From an uncultured Eggerthellaceae bacterium (GTDB taxonomy: Bacteria; Actinomycetota; Coriobacteriia; Coriobacteriales; Eggerthellaceae), in NCBI GenBank assembly GCA_934630485.1, contig CAKTWD010000003.1, positions 1-45,478 on the forward strand: DNA of 45,478 nucleotides. Direction: 5' to 3'. Below, piece by piece: positions 1 through 7,354 of the stretch (within the stretch, counting starts at the first letter, position 1; every line of letters begins with the position of its first letter). Under the pieces are notes generated by a model that was given only the letters and a program-made list of their open reading frames with translations, searched no databases and was not told where the DNA came from. The translations under genes and the position numbers were made by a program.

Positions 1-72
1 ACGATCAAGGCCGCATTCTAGAGAGCAGTCGCACATTTTCTCGACGTTACTTTCCTCCGCGACCTCGCTCAT
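1..72 (-). CDS. Partial ORF running off the left edge
   Basis: A minus-strand reading frame opens with ATG at 72 and stays open to the window edge (24 codons). The peptide is acidic and then Cys-rich (MCDCSLEC). A purine-rich AGGGAG lies about 13 nt upstream, farther than ideal. The 38-bp inverted repeat at 105-142 lies just upstream and could be its operator. Too little is visible to name a family; it could also be a chance frame. Confidence 0.3.
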   Translation of the reverse strand, partial: MSEVAEESNVEKMCDCSLECGLDR

Positions 73-104
73 ATCCGCAGCATGTCTCCCTGCCATAAGA
101 AACC

Positions 105-142
105 CCTATTTCTCGGACTTTATTTTCAATCCGAGAAATAGG
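105..142. repeat. Perfect 13-bp inverted repeat with AT-rich loop
   Basis: Arms CCTATTTCTCGGA (105-117) and TCCGAGAAATAGG (130-142) match perfectly around a 12-nt loop. No T-run follows on either strand, so an operator or a leader hairpin fits better than a terminator. The 11-mer ACTTTATTTTC at 117-127 also occurs in the first 23-bp repeat upstream of the DUF4143 ATPase gene (10221-10231). In both places it lies upstream of a minus-strand start. Confidence 0.5.
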
Positions 143-164
143 AGGCAGCTCATTCTCTCACTCA

Positions 165-404
165 TTGGAGGGGTCAACTTTTCTGACAAAGGATGCCATA
201 CGCAACCGCATCTACACTTACGAGAAGCCTGGCATTATTGACATAAATCCCGAAAACCCCGATTTTTCAGTCACACCATCTCCCTTCCTTTGGAAGAAAT
301 ATAGGCGCTGTGTATGCGGCGCTCATGACTATCAAGCCCTTGCAACTTTCCCTCTAGCCCTAGCACTCGCCTCAACGATCATCAATGCAACAACGCCTCG
401 CTGA
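165..404 (+). CDS. Short hypothetical ORF, 79 aa, doubtful
   Basis: An open frame begins at TTG 165, with no clearly better start, and ends at 404. The first half (to about residue 52) has protein-like composition; the second half is low-information Ala/Leu. No family was recognised. It may be a remnant of a decayed gene in the accessory island or a chance frame. There is no good ribosome-binding site beyond the GGAGG at 141-145, about 19 nt upstream. Confidence 0.2.
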   Translation: MEGSTFLTKDAIRNRIYTYEKPGIIDINPENPDFSVTPSPFLWKKYRRCVCGAHDYQALATFPLALALASTIINATTPR

Positions 405-463
405 ACGTGAGCCTCACGACGTTTCAAAACATCAGCGTTCCCTCGCTTTCGGCCCACGTTCGC

Positions 464-487
464 AGTTTGGCTCAAAAGAGCCAAACT
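464..487. promoter_or_regulatory. Palindrome upstream of the AAA+/subtilase operon
   Basis: AGTTTGGCTC (464-473) and GAGCCAAACT (478-487) form a perfect 10-bp stem with an AAAA loop. No U-tract follows, so it is not a typical terminator. It lies about 115 bp before the ATPase start and 45 bp before the candidate -35. The ATPase ends in a helix-turn-helix, so this could be its own operator; that is inference. Confidence 0.4.
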
Positions 488-531
488 AACAATAGAAACT
501 AGCACCTATATGCTATAAATATCAATCTCTG

Positions 532-561
532 TTCCAAACACTTCATGCTATGTTCTATTAT
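532..561 (+). promoter_or_regulatory. Candidate sigma-70 promoter for the AAA+/subtilase pair
   Basis: TTCCAA (532-537) and TATTAT (556-561) are separated by 18 bp in an AT-rich stretch. Transcription would begin near 568 and give a leader of about 30 nt containing the strong ribosome-binding site GGAGGG (591-596). Confidence 0.4.
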
Positions 562-600
562 ATAGTGAAATTATTGAAGTAGTCGCACCCGGAGGGCATC

Positions 601-1638
601 ATGAAGAAGAGGAATATTCTGAACCTCATCAAATATCATGTGGAGGACAACAACCATGGCTTCCGCCAGGAAGCCATAGAGATCGCCCACGACCTCGACC
701 GTTCGGGCGACACAGAGCTAGCCGAGTACATCCTTGCACTTCTCTCTGACGCCACCAATACGTTCACCCCACAGACGGGAAACAGCGTCGGGCACTTCCT
801 GCGTCGCATGGATTACTCCCGCACCCCGCTTCCGCTACCCGAGCCAATATCGGACGATATTAAGGGCGTCATCAACGCCATAGGTCACAATGCGGGAATC
901 AACAAGTTTCTGTTTCAGGGTCCTCCGGGAACAGGCAAAACGGAGACATCCAAACACATCGCCCGCATCCTAGAAAGAGATCTCTTCGTTGTAGATTTCA
1001 GCGAAGTCATCGATAGCAAACTCGGACAAACCGGCAAGAACATCAGTATGCTATTTCGTGAGATAAACGGGTTTGCCAACCCTGGCAGAATCTTGGTGCT
1101 CTTCGACGAGATCGATGCCCTTGCGATGGACAGAAACAACACCCGCGATGTCCGCGAGATGGGTCGCGCTACGTCCACGTTCCTACGCGAGCTGGATAAC
1201 ATGAATACTCAAGTTGTTCTTATTGCGACTACCAACATGTATGACATGCTCGACAAGGCTATGATACGAAGATTCGACTCGGTCATAGATTTCGACAGAT
1301 ACACACGCGACGACCTGTTGAATATTGCATCAACATTGCTCAACACCCATCTGTCGAAATTCCGTTTTGCAGGCAGAGACATGAGATTATTCAACAAGAT
1401 TATGAGGCTTCTGAAAGAGCTGCCGTATCCATCGGAGCTTTCGAACACCATCAAAACTGCAATCGCTTTTAGCAATCCAGGAGAGCCTTACGATTACATG
1501 CGCCGTCTCTACAAGGAAGCTACTGGCGGTTCTGTGCCAGACGCTAAGACCCTTCGTGGACAAGGATTCACTATGCGTGAAATCGAGATGTTGACAGGCA
1601 TACCGGTAAGCACAGTATCGCGCGAGCTGAAGGATTAA
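601..1638 (+). CDS. AAA+ ATPase with C-terminal helix-turn-helix
   Basis: A 345-residue cytoplasmic ATPase. An N-terminal helical region (about 1-75) is followed by one AAA+ module: Walker A GPPGTGKT (107-114), Walker B ILVLFDEID (164-172), sensor-1 TTN (210-212) and an arginine pair (223-224) placed like an arginine finger. The last 28 residues hold an HTH-like segment ending GIPVSTVSREL, similar in style to resolvase or IS30-type recognition helices. GGAGGG ends 4 nt before the ATG. The subtilase gene begins 3 nt after the stop, so the two are one operon and probably one functional unit. AAA+/S8-peptidase gene pairs recur in bacterial accessory islands. Whether this one is antiphage defence or a toxin/antidote-like pair is inference. 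The ATPase could regulate, unfold for or hold back the protease. Confidence 0.85.
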   Translation: MKKRNILNLIKYHVEDNNHGFRQEAIEIAHDLDRSGDTELAEYILALLSDATNTFTPQTGNSVGHFLRRMDYSRTPLPLPEPISDDIKGVINAIGHNAGINKFLFQGPPGTGKTETSKHIARILERDLFVVDFSEVIDSKLGQTGKNISMLFREINGFANPGRILVLFDEIDALAMDRNNTRDVREMGRATSTFLRELDNMNTQVVLIATTNMYDMLDKAMIRRFDSVIDFDRYTRDDLLNIASTLLNTHLSKFRFAGRDMRLFNKIMRLLKELPYPSELSNTIKTAIAFSNPGEPYDYMRRLYKEATGGSVPDAKTLRGQGFTMREIEMLTGIPVSTVSRELKD

Positions 1639-1641
1639 ATC

Positions 1642-3894
1642 ATGAGCAATTCAATCCTAGAACTAAAAGGCTCCTACGAGCGCAAGGGTGCCATGCCCCC
1701 CGGACCCCCGTCCCTTCCCAAGGGCAAATCAGTCACAGCCAATCACCTCGAGAAACTGCAATCCGAGCTGTTTGAGTGTAAGAACTACTGGGAGCGTCAG
1801 TCGCTCGGCATCAACTACCTCCTGAACGCTCGTTACATATCGACCGTAGCTAAAAGTAATCGGTGCAAAAGGCTCCTCGCAAAGAGTAGCGATGATGCCA
1901 GCGATTCCATCGTCGGCGCCCGTTTCGAGCAGATTCCGGGCAATATATCCAACGACCCGAAGCACATCATCACATACTGTGTCGAACCTCACACTCTGGA
2001 GAAAACCATCAGAGAGCTAGGGGCTTGCATAAGCATCCTGCACGACAGATTTCCCAACGCAAGCATCACCAGCAAACAGCTGTCCGAACTCGGAAAAGAC
2101 AAATTTGACAGCTTTGAAGCATCTCTGTCAAAAACCGCCTTTGCCCAGATCATCCGCGATTCATACTACCTCGCAGACTTCTTCTATACCGACACCTTTG
2201 ACAAGGAATACTCTACGGACGCCTTCATAACCGTATACAATACAGGTGAAGACACGTTCGAATTACTGAAGAAAATCATTCCCGAGTTAGATACCAACCA
2301 AGTCTTCGAGAACTGCGTCCGCTTATATCCCGAACAGTATGACCGCATGCGCCGCGAAGCGCCATTTCTCATAGCCATGGACACGGTCAATTGGGCAGAT
2401 TACGACTTGCGAAATCTATGGAGCGATGATGCGTGCAGAGATTACAAGACAAGGCTCCCCCCTCTCCCTAGCATTCCGAGTCCGAAAGACGAACCCATTA
2501 TCGGCGTCATCGACACGCTGTTCAATGAAAACGCATATTTCAGCGAATGGGTGGACTACCAAGACTGCATGACAAATAAACGCGACCGCAACAACGATGT
2601 AGCTCACGGAACTCAGGTATCTTCGATCATCGTCGATGGTCCATCCCTCAACCCAGAATTGGACGACAAATGCGGCAGGTTCCGCGTAAAGCACTTCGGA
2701 ATCACCGACGGAGAGAGGATGAACTCTCTTACAGTCATGCGTGACGTGAAAAGAATCGTCGAGGCGAATCTAAGCATTAAGGTATGGAACCTGTCGCTTG
2801 GCACGATCTCCGAATGTCCAGAAAATTCAATTTCTCCGGTCGCTTCGGTCCTAGATGAGCTTCAGGCCAAATATGATATTTTGTTTGTCGTTTCCGGCAC
2901 CAACCTAAAGGATGGAGAACCCGCTAAGCGTGTCGGCTCCCCCGCTGACTCCATCAATTCAGTTGTAGTCAATTCAGTTGGCAGGGACAGAAAACCAGCA
3001 TCGTACTCACGCCATGGGCCAGTCCTGTCATTCTTCGGAAAACCTGATATCGCTTATTTCGGCGGCACAAAGGAAGAAGGCCTCGTTGTAGCCGCCCCCT
3101 ATGCCCTCGTCCGCAATTGGGGCACGTCTTTTGCTGCTCCATGGATTACAAGAAAGCTTGCTTTTTTGATTTACAAAGCCCGACTAACGAGGGAGGAGGC
3201 AAAGGCACTCCTCATTGATACGGCTTACAAATGGGGTGAAGACGGCATAACGAATGTGAAGGGCTACGGCGTGCCGCCCATTAGCATCGAAGAAATCATC
3301 GGCACACCTAATAATGAAATCCGGTTTGTCCTGTCGGGAACGATTGATACCTACGAGACCTACAACTACGGCATACCCATTCCCATGAGTGATGGCAAGT
3401 ATCCATTCATGGCTCGAGCTACGCTTTGCTACTTTCCGAATTGCCATAGGAGCCAAGGCGTAGATTACACCACTACTGAAATTGATTTGCATTTTGGCCG
3501 TATTAAAAACCAAGGTATTAAGTCCCTGGACAAAAATACTCAAGGAGACGAGGGGTCTCAAACCTACGAAGCGGATGCTCGCGCTCTTTTTAGAAAGTGG
3601 GACAACGTGAAGCACATTGGCGATGTCGCCAAATCACGATTCACCCCGCGCAAAGCTTACGACAATCCGCAGTGGGGTATTATGCTGCGCAAAAAGGAGC
3701 GCAACAAGCCAGATGCAGGTGCCGATATTCGCTTTGCCGTAGTTGTAACCCTTCGCGAGATGTACAACATAAATCGGTTCGAAGAATTTGTGCAGCGCTG
3801 CTCCCTGCGTGGCTGGATAGTCAACCGTATCGATATCGAGACCATCAACCGGATTTACGCAGCGGCCGAGGTAGAGATCGAGTTCGACGACTGA
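1642..3894 (+). CDS. S8 subtilisin-like serine protease, operon partner of the AAA+ ATPase
   Basis: A 750-residue protein without signal peptide or membrane helix, so it is probably intracellular. A large helical N-terminal part of unknown function (about 1-285) precedes a subtilase domain with an intact catalytic set: Asp in GVIDT (about 291), His in AHGTQV (about 322), oxyanion Asn in SGTN (about 421) and Ser in GTSFAAPW (about 496). About 220 residues follow the subtilase core as an unassigned C-terminal domain. The protein is longer than secreted subtilisins and lacks an evident propeptide. Coupling to an ATPase rather than a secretion signal suggests activation by a partner or trigger. 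Translation is likely coupled to the ATPase gene (3-nt gap). Confidence 0.85.
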   Translation: MSNSILELKGSYERKGAMPPGPPSLPKGKSVTANHLEKLQSELFECKNYWERQSLGINYLLNARYISTVAKSNRCKRLLAKSSDDASDSIVGARFEQIPGNISNDPKHIITYCVEPHTLEKTIRELGACISILHDRFPNASITSKQLSELGKDKFDSFEASLSKTAFAQIIRDSYYLADFFYTDTFDKEYSTDAFITVYNTGEDTFELLKKIIPELDTNQVFENCVRLYPEQYDRMRREAPFLIAMDTVNWADYDLRNLWSDDACRDYKTRLPPLPSIPSPKDEPIIGVIDTLFNENAYFSEWVDYQDCMTNKRDRNNDVAHGTQVSSIIVDGPSLNPELDDKCGRFRVKHFGITDGERMNSLTVMRDVKRIVEANLSIKVWNLSLGTISECPENSISPVASVLDELQAKYDILFVVSGTNLKDGEPAKRVGSPADSINSVVVNSVGRDRKPASYSRHGPVLSFFGKPDIAYFGGTKEEGLVVAAPYALVRNWGTSFAAPWITRKLAFLIYKARLTREEAKALLIDTAYKWGEDGITNVKGYGVPPISIEEIIGTPNNEIRFVLSGTIDTYETYNYGIPIPMSDGKYPFMARATLCYFPNCHRSQGVDYTTTEIDLHFGRIKNQGIKSLDKNTQGDEGSQTYEADARALFRKWDNVKHIGDVAKSRFTPRKAYDNPQWGIMLRKKERNKPDAGADIRFAVVVTLREMYNINRFEEFVQRCSLRGWIVNRIDIETINRIYAAAEVEIEFDD

Positions 3895-4040
3895 CCTTCT
3901 CAGGATACATCCGCTCGCGTGTTGATTAATCACCAATGACAACGAAAACAGATTCGAGGCAAAGGGCAAACTTCAACAGAGCGCGATAAGCCGTATTCCG
4001 AAACTCGGACAATCTTTATAAAAGGCTATGCCGCCGCAAG

Positions 4041-4069
4041 AGCTGACTCAGGAATTCCCTGGGTCAGCT
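4041..4069. terminator. Hairpin downstream of the subtilase gene
   Basis: AGCTGACTCAGG (4041-4052) pairs with CCTGGGTCAGCT (4058-4069) with one G-T wobble and a 5-nt loop. It sits about 145 bp after the subtilase stop and lacks a clear T-run. It could be a weak terminator or part of the IS remnant. Confidence 0.3.
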
Positions 4070-4113
4070 TCCTCGGTTCAAGCCGACATCTTCACGCGCC
4101 CAAAAAAGCAACT

Positions 4114-4300
4114 CTAGCACCTAAACCGTTTTTCAAGAACCCGATGCCGACTTTCAAAAAACTCGTCCTTCAGGTGCCCAAAGATCCATTCCGTTGCATC
4201 GTCATCGATGCAACCTAGCGGAACATGCTCTGCACCATACCAACTTCCTCGAACCCGACACATGCAGTATTCCGACATCGCCAATCCATGCCAAATGCAA
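4114..4300 (-). pseudogene. Decayed IS3-family transposase (OrfB) fragment
   Basis: Read on the minus strand, one frame gives a C-terminal piece containing DDDATEWIFGHLKDEFF, which closely resembles the DNAATE...FGHLKDEFF block of IS3-family transposases. It includes the third catalytic acid E and the K seven residues later. Just upstream (about 4295-4215), another frame gives GMDWRCRN...GMVQSM, matching the preceding HSD-GWQYRN...GI-QSMSR block. A frameshift and a stop lie between them near 4212. Upstream sequence to about 4400 is only vaguely similar. The element is clearly dead, and its termini and target duplications are not identifiable. Confidence 0.6.
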
Positions 4301-4540
4301 CATGAGCTCATCCCGCAAGCACTATCGCCGGAAGCCAGTCGAACACGATGGGCACTGTCGCGCACTGAAACCGATGGGTGTCAATCTGCGAGAATTCCCC
4401 ACCACCGAAGTCAGACCCCGTAACTTTATCGATAGTTCCTCTGACGCACTTGCTAGAGCAACTGCGGCGGCCCCCTAGTCGTACGCACTCCTAAGAAGTC
4501 GCGCCTTGCCTTCAAATGTGTCGTGAACCCACCACTATAG

Positions 4541-4720
4541 GCCGGCTGCCCCCTGGGAAGCGATAGGCGCCTCGCGACCGATGTACATCTTCACCCCAGT
4601 TCAAACGCACTCAAATTCCTCCTTGAATTTAATACCGCGCTTAACTCTAAAAAAGACGCGTATAAAGACAGCTTGAGGAGTGCACTCCAAGAGGAAGAAA
4701 ATAGAAACACCGACGCTTAA
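4541..4720 (+). pseudogene. Orphan C-terminal coding fragment
   Basis: The frame is open from after a stop at 4538-4540 to TAA at 4718-4720 and has no usable start codon. Its last 38 codons read as a convincing helical, charged protein tail (FLLEFNTALNSKKDAYKDSL, then an acidic end). This looks like the 3' end of a gene whose 5' part was lost when the IS-containing stretch was inserted or deleted. No family was recognised. Confidence 0.3.
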
Positions 4721-4765
4721 GCCGACAATCCTAAAACCCAGCATCTCAAACGATACGGAGACACC

Positions 4766-5422
4766 ATGAGCAGAAAATCAAACAAAGCCTCTTCCACAAA
4801 CCAACGGACTCCCCGCCACCCTGAAGTTTACGCAAAGTTGATACTAGAGCACATCGATCCCGTCATGTATGGCGGCTTGATCGTTAAGGACAAACCAGAC
4901 CTCATCGACTACAAGGCAAGCCTTGGCATAGAAGTCACGGAAGCCAACCCCCAGGCTAATAAAGAGGCAGACGCGCTGTACTCAGAAATGCAAAACAGTG
5001 GCTTCGATGCAACCGCGCATGCTCGATCGATAGAAAGAATCGAACAATTAGGCGGTCAGGTTATCAGCGGGATCCTGTTTGGCCCGGGTGGAAATGACAG
5101 CTTCGACCTCATCATGGATGCTTTTAAAAAGAAAGCCGAGAAGCTGAATGAAGGCGAATACGAATCTCTAGAGCACTATCACCTGTTTATTATCTCTTGC
5201 ATTCTGGCCAACCGCAGAATGCTCGAAGACGCATTATGCCGTTTCGCAAAACTCAATGCCCTACCAGTTAAGTTCGAACGCGTTATCGTCAACGTGCCGA
5301 GTCGCAACTACGACTTCGACCTCATTAATCACACGGTAGAAGAGCACCCGTTCGGAAGCAGAGAGCAATTTGACATAGCCGAAAAGGCCTATTCGATTTG
5401 GAAGCAGGGCGACGCAGAATGA
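4766..5422 (+). CDS. Hypothetical protein, possibly PD-(D/E)XK nuclease-like
   Basis: A 218-residue soluble protein with a basic N-terminal tail (1-20). The stretch with KPDLID (about 44-49) followed within about 10 residues by GIEVTEA (about 55-61) resembles the PD...(D/E)XK active-site strand pair of restriction-like nucleases, although Thr replaces the usual Lys. GRAVY-type inspection shows no membrane segments. A weak GGAG lies 8-9 nt before the ATG. It stands alone between IS debris and the choline operon, and has the AT-richer look of the island genes. The nuclease idea rests on two short motifs only. It could equally be another small alpha/beta family. Confidence 0.55.
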   Translation: MSRKSNKASSTNQRTPRHPEVYAKLILEHIDPVMYGGLIVKDKPDLIDYKASLGIEVTEANPQANKEADALYSEMQNSGFDATAHARSIERIEQLGGQVISGILFGPGGNDSFDLIMDAFKKKAEKLNEGEYESLEHYHLFIISCILANRRMLEDALCRFAKLNALPVKFERVIVNVPSRNYDFDLINHTVEEHPFGSREQFDIAEKAYSIWKQGDAE

Positions 5423-5442
5423 TCCAATAATAAAAGCCCCTC

Positions 5443-5535
5443 CCTTTGTTCGAATTTCGATGATTGTTGCAGATTCTTGAACACTGCACCATCACTGTTC
5501 AAGATCCGTGATAGATTGGTAAAATCGAACAAAGG
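5443..5535 (+). promoter_or_regulatory. Nested palindromes and promoter of the choline operon
   Basis: An outer inverted repeat, CCTTTGTTCGA (5443-5453) and TCGAACAAAGG (5525-5535), encloses a second perfect one, TCTTGAACA (5475-5483) and TGTTCAAGA (5496-5504). A candidate -10 TAAAAT (5520-5525) has a weak -35 TGTTCA (5496-5501) at 18 bp. The inner palindrome would therefore cover the -35, and the right outer arm the start of transcription. The operon's first protein begins with an HTH, so autoregulation is plausible. The left arm may also act as terminator for the preceding gene. Confidence 0.5.
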
Positions 5536-5547
5536 ATTTCACTAACA

Positions 5548-7326
5548 ATGGCACTTAGCTACAACCAATTCAAAACCATGTGCGCCCTTTCGGAAGCACC
5601 CGGCGCCACGCAAAGGGAGCTGTCCGAAATCAGCCACCTTGGGCTTGCAACCGTCAACACCACGCTGAAAGAATGCGTTGCCGCCGGGTTCATAAACAAT
5701 AAGCGCCTCACTGCAAAAGGCATGGCGGAACTCAAGCCCTACGAGGTCGACAACGCAGTCATCATGGCCGCCGGACTTTCCAGCCGCTTCGCGTCCATCT
5801 CCCACGATCGCCCGAAAGGGCTCCTTAAAGTTCGCGGCGAGGTGCTTATCGAGCGCCAGATCAAACAGCTCAAAGCCGCGGGCATCAACGACATCGTGGT
5901 GGTGGTTGGCTACAAGCAGGAATCGTTCTTTTACCTGGAAGACGAGTTCGGCGTCAAAATCGTGGTCAACCGCGCTTACGCCGAGCGCAACAACAACAGC
6001 TCGCTCATGCTGGTGCGCGAGATTCTTGGGAATACCTACATTTGCTCCTCGGACAACTATTTTGAGGAAAACCCCTTCGAGCACCATGTGTGGAAGGCAT
6101 ATTACTCCGCACAGCACTCAAAAGGCCACACCGACGAATGGTGCATGCAAACCAAATCTCACGATCGCATCACCAAGGTCACCAAGGGCGGCCACGACGC
6201 TTGGTACATGATCGGCCATGCGTTCTTCGATCGAGCTTTCTCCAAGCGTTTCCGCGAAATCCTTGAAGCGGAATACGACTTGCCGGAAACCCGAAACAAG
6301 CTTTGGGAAGACCTGTTTGCAGAGTATGTCAAAGAGCTAGACATGGCCATTCGCCGCTACGACCCGCCCATCATTCACGAGTTCGATTCGCTTGACGAGC
6401 TGCGAGATTTCGACCCCCTGTTCCTTGAAAACCTGGACAGCGAGATCTTCGACAACATCGCGTCGGTGCTGGGCTGCGAAAAATCCGAAGTGCGCGACAT
6501 CTATTCGCTGAATCAGGGGCTCACCAACCTCAGCTGCCACTTCACCACCGACCAGGGCGAGTGGGTCTACCGCCACCCCGGCGTGGGCACCGAGCTGCTT
6601 GTCAACCGCCAGGCGGAAAAGGTGGCATTGGAAACCGCTGCGGAACTTGGGCTTGACCGCACGTTCGTCTTCGAGGACCCAAAACGCGGCTGGAAGATCT
6701 CCAAGTTCGTCGCGAATTACAAGCATCTTGACGGCCATGACGAGTCCCAGCTGAAAACCGCAATGGAAATGGCCAGGAAGCTCCATGAGTGCGGCGCAAC
6801 GGTGGACCGCTCCTTCAGCTTTTACGAAGAAGCGGCTTTGTTCGAGAAGAAGATCCTTGAACGAGAGCCCATTTGCGCAAGCGACTGGAGCGCCATGAGG
6901 GCCCAGGCAGACCGGCTGAACGACCTGTTTGTGGCCGACGGAGAGCAACCTGTCCTGTGCCACAACGACTTCTTCGGTCTGAACTTCCTTATCGGCAACG
7001 ACGGCTTCATCGACCTGATTGACTGGGAGTACGCGGGTATGGGCGACTACGCAAACGACTTCGGCACGTTCAGCGTGTGCGAGCGGCTGAGCGAGGACGA
7101 AATGAGGCTTGCACTGACGTACTACTTCGGCCGCACGCCCACCGAAGCGGAATGGCGCCACAACCTGGGACACGTGGGCATGGCCGGATGGTGCTGGTAC
7201 GCATGGTCCGTGCTGAAAGAAATCGAAGGCGGGGACGTTGGCGAGTGGGCCTACACCTACTACCGATACGCCAAGACCTACCTGAAGAAAGCACTGGCCT
7301 TGTACGACGAAGCCTTAGAAGACTAA
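5548..7326 (+). CDS. HTH / phosphocholine cytidylyltransferase / choline kinase fusion (LicC-LicA)
   Basis: A 592-residue, three-part protein. Residues 1-62 form a MarR-like winged helix. Residues 68 to about 285 form a sugar-nucleotidyltransferase-type domain with AAGLSSRF (74-81), DRPKG (87-91) and a DNYF metal-binding type motif (169-172), as in CTP:phosphocholine cytidylyltransferase LicC. Residues about 300-592 form a choline/ethanolamine kinase-type phosphotransferase with CHNDFFGLNFL (471-481) and IDWEYAG (491-497), as in LicA. It would phosphorylate choline and activate it to CDP-choline in the cytoplasm. The licB-type gene follows 28 bp later. The phosphocholine transferase LicD is not in this window. 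The fused HTH suggests direct control of its own operon. Confidence 0.88.
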   Translation: MALSYNQFKTMCALSEAPGATQRELSEISHLGLATVNTTLKECVAAGFINNKRLTAKGMAELKPYEVDNAVIMAAGLSSRFASISHDRPKGLLKVRGEVLIERQIKQLKAAGINDIVVVVGYKQESFFYLEDEFGVKIVVNRAYAERNNNSSLMLVREILGNTYICSSDNYFEENPFEHHVWKAYYSAQHSKGHTDEWCMQTKSHDRITKVTKGGHDAWYMIGHAFFDRAFSKRFREILEAEYDLPETRNKLWEDLFAEYVKELDMAIRRYDPPIIHEFDSLDELRDFDPLFLENLDSEIFDNIASVLGCEKSEVRDIYSLNQGLTNLSCHFTTDQGEWVYRHPGVGTELLVNRQAEKVALETAAELGLDRTFVFEDPKRGWKISKFVANYKHLDGHDESQLKTAMEMARKLHECGATVDRSFSFYEEAALFEKKILEREPICASDWSAMRAQADRLNDLFVADGEQPVLCHNDFFGLNFLIGNDGFIDLIDWEYAGMGDYANDFGTFSVCERLSEDEMRLALTYYFGRTPTEAEWRHNLGHVGMAGWCWYAWSVLKEIEGGDVGEWAYTYYRYAKTYLKKALALYDEALED

Positions 7327-7354
7327 GCGGCATACCCCAAAACGAAGGAACATC

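Larger units (their letters stand above)
3895..4765. other. 871-bp gap with mobile-element debris
   Basis: No intact gene is supported here. The stretch contains an imperfect hairpin (4041-4069), a decayed IS3-type transposase on the minus strand (4114 to about 4300) and an orphan C-terminal coding fragment on the plus strand (4541-4720). Short open frames on both strands around 4194-4478 are chance frames across the decayed transposase. Confidence 0.6.

Noticed and set aside
4114..4365. An intact 83-residue protein on the minus strand
   Set aside because: The recognisable transposase similarity switches frame near 4212, so the frame is a fragment of a dead element rather than a gene.
6337..7173. 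278-residue minus-strand frame inside the choline kinase part of the LicC/LicA fusion
   Set aside because: It lies antisense to a clearly conserved domain and has Val/Ala-rich shadow composition without motifs.
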